Below are positions 1 through 7,226 of a stretch of DNA of 7,928 nt, one piece after another. The translations under genes and the position numbers were made by a program. The DNA is from Planctomycetota bacterium (GTDB lineage: Bacteria > Planctomycetota > Planctomycetia > Pirellulales > Pirellulaceae): contig JAHWKS010000207.1 of NCBI GenBank assembly GCA_019347795.1, forward strand, positions 1 to 7,928. Reading direction: 5' to 3'. A model generated the notes under the pieces. That model saw only the letters and a list, made by a program, of their open reading frames with translations, did not search any database and was not told where the DNA came from. Every line of letters starts with the position of its first letter. Within the stretch, counting starts at the first letter, position 1.

Positions 1-1829
1 CTCAACACTTCGCGGACGCTGTCTCCCTTGACCACATTCTCCAGGATCACCTCGCCGTCGTCGCTGAGCGTGACGTGCACGGCGTTCGTGTCGCCGAAGA
101 GGTTGTGCAGGTCGCCGAGAATCTCCTGATAGGCGCCCACCAGGAAGACGCCGAGGTAATATGGCGAGCCGTCGTAGGCGTGCAGGTTGATTGTCGGCCG
201 GTACTCGCGGCTCTCGTTCACGCCGCTGATGAAGTGGTCGATCTTGCCGTCCGAGTCGCAGGTGATGTCGCCCAGCACCGCCGGCCGCGTCGGCCGCTCG
301 TGGAGGCGGTGGACCGGCATTACGGGAAAGAGCTGGTTGATGGCCCAACTGTCGGGGATCGACTGGAACAGCGAGAAATTGCAGAAGTACGTGTCGGCCA
401 GCATCTGGTCGATGGCGTGCAGCTCCTCGGGCACGCGATCCAGCTCGCGGGTCAGGGTGCGGATTTTGCGGCAGATCGCCCGGAACAGGTCCTCGGCCGC
501 CGCCCGCAGCTCCAGCGAAAGCCGGCCGGCGTTGAACATGTGGATGAGCATCTCCAGCGCCTGCTGCGCGTCGTGGTAGCTCTCCAGCAGGTTGGAAGGC
601 TTCAGCTCGCGATAGGTGTCGAGCAAGTCCTTGAGCGGCGCCTCGGCCTCTTCCAGCTCGCCGTTGTTGAGGAGCGAGCGGATGTTCGACTCGCCGGTGG
701 AGAACTCCGGCGGCGCCTCGTCGTCCCCCGGCTCGCCGTTGGCCGACTGCGACGAGACGCCCAGCACGCTGAACACCAGCACGCTATGGTGCGACACGAG
801 GGCCCGGCCGCTCTCGGAGATGATCGTGGGATGGGGCAGCTCGGCGTCGTCGCAGACCTGCTGGATGTGGTGCACGACATCGTTGGCGTACTCCTGCAGG
901 GTGTAGTTCATGCTGGAGTCGAAGTTCGTCTGCGAGCCGTCGTAATCGACTCCCAGGCCTCCGCCGACGTCGAGGTACTCCATCCCCGCGCCGCGCTTGG
1001 CCAGCTCGACGTAAATCCGCCCCGCCTCGTGCAAGGCCCGCTTCACGTGTCGGATGTTGGTGATCTGGCTCCCCAGATGGAAGTGCAGGAGCTTGAGGCA
1101 GTCTTCCATCCCTCGCTCCCGCAACTCCTCCAACCCGCGGAGGATCTCGCTCACCGTCAAGCCGAACTTGGAGCGATATCCGCCGGAGAGCGCCCAGCGT
1201 CCCGAGCCGGGCGACGCCAGCTTGACCCGCATGCCGATCGCCGGCCGCACGCCGATTCGCTCGGCATGGTGCAGGATCATGGCCAGCTCGGTGTACTTCT
1301 CGACGACGGGGATGATCGGCCGGCCCATCTTGCGGGCCAGCATCGCCATCTCGATGAACTCCGAATCTTTGAAGCCGTTGCAGATGATCGGCGTCTCGGG
1401 ATACGCGGCGGCCGCCACCGCCAGCAGCTCCGGCTTGCTTCCCGCCTCGAGGCCGAAGCCGTACTCGCGGCCGAACTGCATCACCTCTTCCACCACGTGC
1501 CGCTGCTGATTGACCTTCACGGGGAAGACGCAGCAGTACCGGCCGCGGTAGCCGTACTCCTGGATAGCCCGCTGAAAGGCGTCGTTCAGCTCGCGAATGC
1601 GGTTTTGGAGGATGCCGCTGAAGCGCAGCAGCACCGGCAGATCGACCCCTTGCAGTTGCAGGCGGTCCACCAGTTGCTTCAGATCGAGCGATTTGGCGGG
1701 ATCTTTCGTGGGATGCACGAGCAGATTGCCGTTCTCTCCCACCGAGAAGTACCCGGCGCCCCAGTGGGGCGTCTGATAGAATTCAGCGGCGGCCCGCGCC
1801 GACCAACGGATGTCGGTTTTCAGCAGCAT
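1..1829 (-). CDS. speA: Biosynthetic arginine decarboxylase SpeA (C-terminus beyond the left edge)
   Basis: SpeA is a PLP enzyme that converts L-arginine to agmatine and CO2, the entry step of the agmatine route to putrescine and spermidine. Translating the minus strand from the ATG at 1829 gives about 609 residues with no stop before the edge; the family is usually 630-660 residues, so only a few dozen C-terminal residues are missing. Visible family hallmarks: FPVKVNQQ with the PLP-binding lysine K105; FHLGSQIT near residue 250; the phosphate-binding glycine loop DVGGGLGVDYDGS near 285-300; NFSLFQSIPDSWAI; and ITCDSDGK, with the catalytic cysteine C524 expected to come from the partner subunit of the dimer. 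The last visible part, GVFLVGAYQEILGDLHNLFG, is also typical. The start is preceded by GGAG four bases away. It is transcribed divergently from the gene at 1930. It is expected to be cytoplasmic, as no signal peptide is seen. The long open frame on the opposite strand is a high-GC shadow. Confidence 0.96.
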   Translation of the reverse strand, partial: MLLKTDIRWSARAAAEFYQTPHWGAGYFSVGENGNLLVHPTKDPAKSLDLKQLVDRLQLQGVDLPVLLRFSGILQNRIRELNDAFQRAIQEYGYRGRYCCVFPVKVNQQRHVVEEVMQFGREYGFGLEAGSKPELLAVAAAAYPETPIICNGFKDSEFIEMAMLARKMGRPIIPVVEKYTELAMILHHAERIGVRPAIGMRVKLASPGSGRWALSGGYRSKFGLTVSEILRGLEELRERGMEDCLKLLHFHLGSQITNIRHVKRALHEAGRIYVELAKRGAGMEYLDVGGGLGVDYDGSQTNFDSSMNYTLQEYANDVVHHIQQVCDDAELPHPTIISESGRALVSHHSVLVFSVLGVSSQSANGEPGDDEAPPEFSTGESNIRSLLNNGELEEAEAPLKDLLDTYRELKPSNLLESYHDAQQALEMLIHMFNAGRLSLELRAAAEDLFRAICRKIRTLTRELDRVPEELHAIDQMLADTYFCNFSLFQSIPDSWAINQLFPVMPVHRLHERPTRPAVLGDITCDSDGKIDHFISGVNESREYRPTINLHAYDGSPYYLGVFLVGAYQEILGDLHNLFGDTNAVHVTLSDDGEVILENVVKGDSVREVL

Positions 1830-1885
1830 CGAACTCCAAAGAACGTAGGCGGGGCAGGTAAGCAGGTTCAGGCCGGAATCGTGCA

Positions 1886-1915
1886 ATTGTATCCGATTGC
1901 CCCCCCTGCTGATAA
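1886..1915 (-). promoter_or_regulatory. Candidate sigma70-like promoter for speA
   Basis: In the 100-bp divergent gap, the minus strand reads TTATCA (1910-1915), an 18-bp spacer containing a run of seven G, then TACAAT (1886-1891). The -10 matches TATAAT at five of six positions and the -35 matches TTGACA at four of six. Transcription would begin near 1879 and give a leader of about 50 bases before the speA ATG. This is a pattern match only. Promoter sequences in this kind of organism are poorly defined and short boxes occur by chance. Confidence 0.25.
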
Positions 1916-1929
1916 TCCCCATTCGAGCG

Positions 1930-2787
1930 ATGAACATGCAACTTCGCTGGATCGCCAGCCCGCGGGCGAGCGCCTTTCACGCGGCGGAAGCGGTGGCGCG
2001 GGGTTTGCCGCTGACCGAGCCGTCGCTGGCGGAGAAGCTTGCGGCGCCGGTCGCGACGATCGAGCGAGTCCTGGACGCGTCGGCCGTCGATCGCCGAATG
2101 TTCTGGAGGCGCCTGGTCCCGCTTTCCGTGAAGATCGCCGATCATCGCCGCTTGGCGGAGATGGCGCTGCGATCGGGGGTCGTGAAGCGATTAAGCAAAG
2201 AGTTGGCCGGCGTCGAGGACGTGGTTCACTCGCACTGGCCGCGGCTGGAGGAGCTGCGCCTCCGCGAGCGTCCGCTTCGCGAACAGTGGGAAGCGCGGGG
2301 ACTGGGGTTCCTGCGACGGGCGTCGGCCTTGATTCATTCCGCGACGCTCGTCGCCGAGGCGGATGTGGCGCTGGTGCATCCGTGCTTGGGAGGCGGCGGC
2401 GAGGCGCATCGCGAGTTCAGCCTGGTGGGGATCGAGGCGATGCTGGCGAATCCTCGCCCGGAGCTCCCCGAAGCGCTACGGCTCGGTTGGCTGCTGCTAC
2501 AACTGACGGCGAATGATCAGAAGTCGTCGGAGCGTCGGTGGTCGGCGGCGGGCTTGGCGATACTCGCCGTTGCTCTGGAGGCGGGAGAATCCGTGGAATG
2601 GACTCGTTTCGATCAACAAACACTCGAAGCCGCGTTGATCGCTTTCCGCCTGCCGTTGCCCGAAGGCGGATCGCCGGCCGCGGTCGCCGGAGTGCTGTAC
2701 TCGTGGCGCCGGCGAATCGCAGAATCGCCGATTCCGTGGAGCGACGCCCTAAACGAACTGGACGCCTCGCTACGCCCAATTAGATAG
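1930..2787 (+). CDS. Conserved-looking hypothetical protein, 285 aa, divergent from speA
   Basis: I do not recognise this family. The protein looks soluble and largely helical, with no signal peptide, no clear membrane span and no cysteine cluster. Visible points: an Ala/Arg-rich N-terminal half with many charged helices (SLAEKLAAP at 32-40, RLAEMALRSG at 74-83, an Arg/Glu-rich stretch at 104-131); a glycine-rich loop HPCLGGGGEAH at 150-160; a proline turn followed by a hydrophobic helix LRLGWLLLQL at 183-192; and ERRWSAAGLAILAVALEAGE at 201-220. It is judged real because it is long, lies mostly outside speA, and has protein-like composition and amphipathic helices. The ATG at 1930 was chosen over an in-frame TTG at 1897; a second ATG at 1936 (Met3) has a better-spaced GAG and is also possible. 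It ends 11 bp from the helicase stop, tail to tail, so it is probably a single-gene unit. Confidence 0.78.
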   Translation: MNMQLRWIASPRASAFHAAEAVARGLPLTEPSLAEKLAAPVATIERVLDASAVDRRMFWRRLVPLSVKIADHRRLAEMALRSGVVKRLSKELAGVEDVVHSHWPRLEELRLRERPLREQWEARGLGFLRRASALIHSATLVAEADVALVHPCLGGGGEAHREFSLVGIEAMLANPRPELPEALRLGWLLLQLTANDQKSSERRWSAAGLAILAVALEAGESVEWTRFDQQTLEAALIAFRLPLPEGGSPAAVAGVLYSWRRRIAESPIPWSDALNELDASLRPIR

Positions 2788-2798
2788 ATCTCTGTGGA

Positions 2799-4775
2799 TT
2801 ATCCGCGAGGCCTCGCCGGCGTGCGGCGGCCGGGCTTCTTCAGGTGCGGGTTCTCGGCCTGGCCCATGATCTCGTAGAGGAAGCGGCTGGGGATCGTCTC
2901 GCGAGGCTTGCCCCATTTCATGCGGGTCTTGGCGAAGGTGAGCGTGAGCCGCTCCTGCGCGCGGGTCAGGCCGACGTAGCAAAGGCGGCGCTCCTCGGAC
3001 ACGGCGTCGTCCCCCATTGCCTCGCTCCGGCGGTGCGGCAGGATGCCTTCCTCCAGCCCGACCATGTAGACCTGCGGGAACTCTAAGCCCTTGGCGCTGT
3101 GGAGCGTCATGAGGACGACCGCGTTGGCGCGGAGCTGCTTCTCCTTGTCGTTGTCGAACTCGCGGCCGTCCAGGGCCGTCTCGTCGAGAAACTCCGTCAG
3201 CGTGGGCGCCTTGGCGCCGCGCTCGTAGGCGGCCAGGGCGTTGATCACTTCCTCGACCGCCGCCCAACGTCCCTGCTGCTCGTTGGGATCGGGATAGAGG
3301 CGGACGATCTCATCGTAATACTTGATCCGCGTCACCAGTTCCCGGGCGGATTCGGCAAGGTTGCCCTTCTCCATCCGCCGGCTGAACTGGCGCACCAGCG
3401 AAACCAGCCCATCGGCGCCTTTCTTCGCAGCGGCGGGGATCTTTACCTCGCCCGGCGATTGCGTCAGCACCCGCCATATCGGCTGGCCTTGCTTGACCGC
3501 GTGCGAGAGCAGCGTCTCGACGCTTCGCTGCCCCAAGCCGCGCGGCGGCGTATTGATGATCCGCAAGAGCGAAACCTCATCCTGCGGCGAGTCGAGCACC
3601 TTCAGGTACGCCAGCACGTCGCGCACTTCCTTGCGGTCGAAGAACGACATCCCGCCGATCAGCTTGTAGGGAACATTCTGCTTCCGCAGCTCCGTCTCGA
3701 ACGCCCGCGGCTGCTCGTTGGTGCGGAAGAGAATAGCGATGTCGCGAGCCTCGACGCCCGGTTTCTGCACCTGGCGGAGGACGTCCCCCACCACCGCCTT
3801 GGCCTCTTCCGTCTCGTCCTTGAACTGCAGGATGCGCGGCTTCTCGCCGCCGGGACGGGCCGCCCGCAGGACCTTCTCGTGCCGGTTCTTGTTGAAGGCG
3901 ATCAGCGCGTTCGCCAACTGGAGGATCTCTTCGGTGCAGCGATAGTTCATCTCCAGCCGCACCACGCGGGCGTCGGGCCAGTCGCGGGCGAAACGCAGGA
4001 TGTGCTCCACCTCGGCGCCTCGCCAGCCGTAAATCGATTGGTCGTCGTCCCCCACCACGCACAAGTTGCGGTGTCCGGCGGCCAACGCTTTGACGATGCG
4101 GTACTGGCTGGCGTTGGTGTCCTGGTATTCGTCAATCAGCAGGTGATCGAACCGGCCCGCCTCCTCGCGGCGGACGGCGGGGAACTTCTCGAACAGTTCT
4201 TCCGTAAGGAGAAGTAGGTCGTCGAAATCGACCGCCCCGCAATTTTTCAGCGAGCGTTGATAGCGGCGGTATGCCGCGGCGGCCAGATGCTCCTTGTCGT
4301 CTCCGGCATTGGCGGCGGCCGCGGCGGGGCGGATGGCATGCGTTTTCCAGTTGCCGATGGCCGTCAGCAGGTCGCTGGGGCGGAGCAACTCGCCGGAGAC
4401 GCGGATTTCCCGCAGTACGCTGCGGGCGAGGCTCTCCTGATCGCCGCGGTCGTAAATGGCGAATTTGGGCGGGTAGCCAAGCTGAACGATGTGGCGACGC
4501 AGCACCTTCACGCAGTGGGCATGAAACGTGGAGACGCGCGGCTGTCCCTTGAGCTTTCGTCCAAGCTGCTCGCGGACTCGCTGCTGCATCTCGGTCGCCG
4601 CCTTGTTGGTGAACGTCACCGCGAGGATCCGCTCCGGCGCGGCGCCGTGGCGAATGAGGTTCGCAATACGGGCGGTCACCACGCGCGTTTTCCCCGAGCC
4701 CGCCCCCGCCAGCACCAAGAGGGGGCCCGAAAGGGTAGCCACGGCTTCCTGCTGGGCGGGGTTCAGCGATGCCAT
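2799..4775 (-). CDS. uvrD: UvrD/Rep/PcrA-type superfamily 1 DNA helicase
   Basis: This is an ATP-dependent 3'-to-5' DNA helicase of superfamily 1A, the group that unwinds DNA in excision and mismatch repair (UvrD), at blocked forks (Rep) or on plasmids (PcrA). The 658 residues contain all expected motifs in order: Q motif LNPAQQEAV (4-12), Walker A GAGSGKT with K29, Ia TFTNKAATEM (54-63), Ib STFHAHC (82-88), Walker B DEYQDT with D215/E216, III GDDDQSIYGWRGA (242-254), NYRC (277-280), V TLHSAKGLEF (557-566) and VI EERRLCYVGLTRA (594-606). It ends about 50 residues after motif VI with a basic tail. That is close to Rep (about 670 aa) and shorter than UvrD/PcrA (about 720-740), so the C-terminal Tudor-like, RNA-polymerase-binding region seems absent. 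The ATG at 4775 starts MASLNPAQQ, the normal family start, but has no clear Shine-Dalgarno site. It is divergent from the receiver gene. The symbol is given at family level; Rep versus UvrD is not settled. Confidence 0.97.
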   Translation of the reverse strand: MASLNPAQQEAVATLSGPLLVLAGAGSGKTRVVTARIANLIRHGAAPERILAVTFTNKAATEMQQRVREQLGRKLKGQPRVSTFHAHCVKVLRRHIVQLGYPPKFAIYDRGDQESLARSVLREIRVSGELLRPSDLLTAIGNWKTHAIRPAAAAANAGDDKEHLAAAAYRRYQRSLKNCGAVDFDDLLLLTEELFEKFPAVRREEAGRFDHLLIDEYQDTNASQYRIVKALAAGHRNLCVVGDDDQSIYGWRGAEVEHILRFARDWPDARVVRLEMNYRCTEEILQLANALIAFNKNRHEKVLRAARPGGEKPRILQFKDETEEAKAVVGDVLRQVQKPGVEARDIAILFRTNEQPRAFETELRKQNVPYKLIGGMSFFDRKEVRDVLAYLKVLDSPQDEVSLLRIINTPPRGLGQRSVETLLSHAVKQGQPIWRVLTQSPGEVKIPAAAKKGADGLVSLVRQFSRRMEKGNLAESARELVTRIKYYDEIVRLYPDPNEQQGRWAAVEEVINALAAYERGAKAPTLTEFLDETALDGREFDNDKEKQLRANAVVLMTLHSAKGLEFPQVYMVGLEEGILPHRRSEAMGDDAVSEERRLCYVGLTRAQERLTLTFAKTRMKWGKPRETIPSRFLYEIMGQAENPHLKKPGRRTPARPRG

Positions 4776-4954
4776 CGGAGAAAAAACGAAGACGCGACGG
4801 GGACGCGGGACAGCTCGTTGTACGCAAGCGGGTGCGCGGCGGCAAGTGGGACGAAAAACCGGTGAAACAACGGACGGAGCGTGTCCGGCGAGGCCCCGGG
4901 AACCGAATCTCCTTCAGGAACGAGAACATGGCAGCGTCACCATGCGGGAGTCGC

Positions 4955-5386
4955 ATGATGCGGATATTGGTTGTCGAGCCGGATCCAATCTATCGAAAAT
5001 TGTTTCCGATCTGGATACGCGATCACTGCGAATCGGCGGGGCTGGAAATCGTCGCCGCGGAAGGGGCCGAGGAGGCGCTGGCGGCGGCGCGGATGGCGCG
5101 CCCGGACGTGCTGTTAACGGCGTTTGAATTGGGGGGCTCCGACGGACTGCGACTGGCGCAGCGGATGCAATCACCGGGAGGCGGACCCGCGGTGGTGGTC
5201 GTGGCTCAGGCTACCTATCTGCGGTTGCGGCGCCGCCTGGCGAAGACCCCCGGCGCCCATTACCTCGCCAAGCCCGTCGGGGAAAAGACGTTCGTCGAGA
5301 CGATGCAGTCCGCGCTGCATGCCGCCCGGGCAAGCGGACGAACGACCGCGGAAGCGACGGCGCGATCTACTTCAGCGCCTTGTTGA
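4955..5386 (+). CDS. Stand-alone degenerate receiver-domain protein (response-regulator-like)
   Basis: The protein has 143 residues and consists of one CheY-like receiver domain plus a short tail (about 128-143) rich in Ala, Thr, Arg and Ser; there is no output domain. The fold is read from MRILVVEPD (beta 1, residues 2-10), RPDVLLTAFELGGSDGL (beta 3 and loop, 49-65), PAVVVVAQA (beta 4, 78-86) and HYLAKPV (beta 5, 102-108). Aligned with CheY, the acidic pair D12/D13 is E8/P9, the phosphoacceptor D57 is A56, the switch Thr87 is V83, and only the lysine (K106) is kept. It should therefore not be phosphorylated in the normal way and may act as a protein-binding module. The start is uncertain: ATG 4955 or 4958 follows GGGAG, while in-frame ATG 4928 follows AGGA and would add nine residues. 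A still longer start at 4769 would overlap the helicase start and add a very basic, unlikely sequence. The last 20 bp overlap the pentapeptide gene tail to tail. Confidence 0.82.
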   Translation: MMRILVVEPDPIYRKLFPIWIRDHCESAGLEIVAAEGAEEALAAARMARPDVLLTAFELGGSDGLRLAQRMQSPGGGPAVVVVAQATYLRLRRRLAKTPGAHYLAKPVGEKTFVETMQSALHAARASGRTTAEATARSTSAPC

Positions 5387-7100
5387 TCGCGGTTGAAGAG
5401 CGAAGGAGGCTGGCGCCGGTGGGGACGGCCTCGTGAAGCCGGCGCCAGAGGGCTCGGACTTGCTCGTCGTCGGGCGTCTCGCGCTCCAGCTCGCCGGCCA
5501 GCTTGCCGAGCGTTTCCAGCAGCTCGCCGAGCGTCGCGCTGGGGCCCTGCAGCCGCTCGATCTCGCTGCGGGCTTCGACCAGCTTTTGCGCCAGTTCGGC
5601 ATCGGCGACGACGCGTCCTCGGTCGACGCCGGCCGATTGGAAGTCGGATGATCGTTCGAAAAACCGCTGCGCCTCGTCTCCGCTCATGCGGCCGTCGTGC
5701 GGATTGGTGCGGAGAACGTGCGGCGGAACGGGCAGTCCCGCCAGGCGATGGATGTAGACCTGCGCGATCACCGCCGCCTCGACGTCGGCCGCCGTCAGGT
5801 CGGCGCCGATCAACTGGCAGGCGGTCAGATCGGCGCCGGCCAGGTCGGCATTCTGAAGCTGCGTCTCCAGGAGATCGGCGTTGTGCAGATTCGCCTCCGC
5901 CAGGTTGGCGTGGCGGAGATTGGCGCCGTGCAGGTCGGCGCCGGCGAGGTCGGCCCGCCGCAGGTCAGCCGACTCCAGGTTAGCGCCCTGCAGGTTCGCC
6001 TCGCGGAGATCGGCCGACACGAAGTTCGCCGCGGCAAGATGGGTTTCCACCAGGTACGCTTCCCGCAGGCAGGCGAAGGTCCACTTCGCCCGGTGGAGTC
6101 CTTTGGCGTGACGCAGGCGGGCGCCGTAGAGCTGGGCGCCGGTGAGGTTCGCCTCATCCAGGTTCGCCCCCGCCAGGCGGGCGTGCCGCAGGTTCGCGCG
6201 GTGCAGCTTCGCGCCGCGGAGATCGGCGCTGGTGAGGTTCGCCCGCGTCAACAGCGCGCCGTGAATGCGGGCGCCGGCAAGGCTCGTGCGGTGCAGGTTG
6301 GCGCCGGTCAGATCGGCGCGGGTGAGATAGGCGCCGGAGAGATCCAGCTCGCTCAGATCGAGCCGCGGCAGGCGGGCGCCGATCCACAGCGCCGTTCTCA
6401 GGTTGGCCGCGCCGCGGAGGGCGGCCTGGGTGAAGTCGGCCTTGGTGCAATCGGCGCGGTCGAGATCGACCGCCTCGAGCTGCGCATCCGGGAGGTTCGC
6501 TTCGAGGAGGATGGCGCGGCGCAGCACGGCGCCGGTCAAGTTGGCGCCGGCCAGGCTCGATCGGGAAAAATTTGCATGCTCCAGATCGGCGCCGCTGAGG
6601 TCGGCCCCCGTGAGCTGCGCCTCCCGAAAGTCGGCGTCGCGGGCGGCGGCGCGGAATAGCTTCGCCCGGGACAGAAGAGCCCGGGAGAGGTTCGCAAGCG
6701 TGAGGTTCGCTTCGCGGAGCGTGGCCTCTCGGAGGTTCGCCTCGCGCAGGTTCGCCTCGCGCAAGTTGGCGCCGAAGAGATTCGCGCCGAACAAGTTGGC
6801 CTGGTAGAGATTCGCGCCGTAAAGATTGGCGCCGTAGAGGTTGGCGTCCCGCAGTCCGGCGGCGTGGAAGTTGGCCCCATAGAGATTGGCGCCGTAGAAG
6901 TTGGCGCCCCACAGCTTGGTGTGGCTGAAATTGGCGCCCGCCAGCGGCGCCTCCCGCAGGTTGGCGTCGCGGAGATAGGCATAGCTCAGATCGGCCCCGC
7001 TCAGATCGGGCGCCGCCGCCCCATGGCGGCGATAGTCGTTCCACTGGCGCACGCCCTCCTCGCCGCCGCGTAACAGCGCGATTGCACGGTCCCGGTCCAT
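5367..7100 (-). CDS. Large pentapeptide-repeat protein with a C-terminal helical domain
   Basis: This 577-residue protein is of unknown specific role; it is expected to fold as a right-handed quadrilateral beta-helix, as in the pentapeptide-repeat family (for example MfpA and Qnr). Parts: N-terminal cap 1-30, with helix AIALLRGGEEGVRQW; about 82 A(D/N)LXX repeats over 31-447; and a non-repeat C-terminal region 448-577. The repeats run as 40 units, one extra residue (A231), 20 units, a six-residue unit (332-337), then 22 units. The central residue is mostly Leu, sometimes Phe. Repeats 86-110 are nearly identical and carry Tyr/Phe. The C-terminal part has a Pro-rich link (VPPHVLRTNP) and charged helices likely to form coiled coil (about 498-518 and 522-541). 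There is no signal peptide or membrane span, so it is probably cytoplasmic. ATG 7100 was chosen because the cap begins there; an in-frame GTG at 7154 lies inside a Shine-Dalgarno-like site. Being long does not by itself imply gyrase binding. Confidence 0.93.
   Translation of the reverse strand: MDRDRAIALLRGGEEGVRQWNDYRRHGAAAPDLSGADLSYAYLRDANLREAPLAGANFSHTKLWGANFYGANLYGANFHAAGLRDANLYGANLYGANLYQANLFGANLFGANLREANLREANLREATLREANLTLANLSRALLSRAKLFRAAARDADFREAQLTGADLSGADLEHANFSRSSLAGANLTGAVLRRAILLEANLPDAQLEAVDLDRADCTKADFTQAALRGAANLRTALWIGARLPRLDLSELDLSGAYLTRADLTGANLHRTSLAGARIHGALLTRANLTSADLRGAKLHRANLRHARLAGANLDEANLTGAQLYGARLRHAKGLHRAKWTFACLREAYLVETHLAAANFVSADLREANLQGANLESADLRRADLAGADLHGANLRHANLAEANLHNADLLETQLQNADLAGADLTACQLIGADLTAADVEAAVIAQVYIHRLAGLPVPPHVLRTNPHDGRMSGDEAQRFFERSSDFQSAGVDRGRVVADAELAQKLVEARSEIERLQGPSATLGELLETLGKLAGELERETPDDEQVRALWRRLHEAVPTGASLLRSSTAINKALK
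5410..5448. repeat. Perfect 10-bp inverted repeat near the convergent gene ends
   Basis: CTGGCGCCGG (5410-5419) and CCGGCGCCAG (5439-5448) are exact reverse complements separated by 19 bases. The stem would be strongly GC paired. It begins 24 bases after the stop codon of the receiver gene and lies inside the last part of the pentapeptide gene. There is no T-run after it on the plus strand, so it is not a standard intrinsic terminator; it might still slow or stop transcription, or be chance in a GC-rich coding region. Confidence 0.45.
5760..7010 (-). repeat. 15-bp-periodic coding repeat array (about 82 pentapeptide units)
   Basis: The DNA repeats with a 15-base period because each unit encodes A(D/N)LXX. 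On the plus strand this shows as recurring gttggcgcc, gttcgcctc and gtcggcgcc elements. The units have diverged, except for near-identical runs at about 6771-6845 (ANLYG/ANLFG) and 6711-6770 (ANLRE), which suggests unequal recombination or slippage expanded them more recently. The phase shifts by 3 bp at about 6408-6410 and again within 6090-6107. The periodicity also makes the other frames look repetitive and long; those frames are not genes. Confidence 0.9.
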
Positions 7101-7147
7101 AACAAGACGCAGCCCGACGTGAGGAGCAACAGATTCCCAAGGGACGA

Positions 7148-7159
7148 GGATCACCTCCT
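7148..7159 (-). promoter_or_regulatory. Extended 12-base Shine-Dalgarno-like site upstream of the pentapeptide gene
   Basis: The minus strand reads AGGAGGTGATCC, which is complementary over all 12 bases to the common bacterial 16S rRNA 3' end GGATCACCTCCT. It lies 47 bases before the chosen ATG at 7100, too far for ordinary initiation there. The only in-frame start nearby, GTG at 7154, is inside the site itself. It could be a ribosome standby site, serve an unseen leader, or be coincidence. Confidence 0.35.
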
Positions 7160-7226
7160 GCTGCGCAGTAGTTTAACCGATGCCGGCGGCTTCCGCGGAA
7201 GAAATGGCGCCGCCGCGGCGTGAGCG

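Noticed and set aside
75..2516. Very long plus-strand open frame (813 codons).
   Set aside because: It is antisense to speA, whose motifs are unmistakable, and then runs out of frame through the gene at 1930. Its sequence is Arg/Val/Gly/His rich with no domain. High GC makes such shadows common.
2788..2798. Terminator between the convergent genes ending at 2787 and 2799.
   Set aside because: The gap is 11 bases and no stem with a T-run is visible in or beside it.
3099..4217. Plus-strand open frame of 372 codons.
   Set aside because: It lies wholly antisense to the helicase, which has every superfamily 1 motif in frame.
4769..4954. Longer N-terminus for the receiver protein from ATG 4769.
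   Set aside because: It would overlap the helicase start and add about 60 highly basic, low-complexity residues before a complete receiver fold. Starts at 4928, 4955 or 4958 have better ribosome-binding sequences.
5697..6659. Plus-strand frame encoding a five-residue-periodic, Val/Gly/Ala-rich protein.
   Set aside because: The periodicity is the mirror of the 15-bp repeats of the pentapeptide gene. The minus-strand reading gives the true A(D/N)LXX consensus, a cap and a C-terminal domain.
7148..7165. Fragment of a 16S rRNA gene 3' end on the plus strand.
   Set aside because: Only GGATCACCTCCT matches; the flanks do not resemble the conserved 16S end, so a Shine-Dalgarno-like site on the minus strand or chance is simpler.
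7190..7201. 12-bp palindrome CTTCCGCGGAAG between fur and the pentapeptide gene.
   Set aside because: As a hairpin it has only a four-base-pair stem and no T-run, so it is not supported as a terminator. A protein site is possible but there is no second copy.
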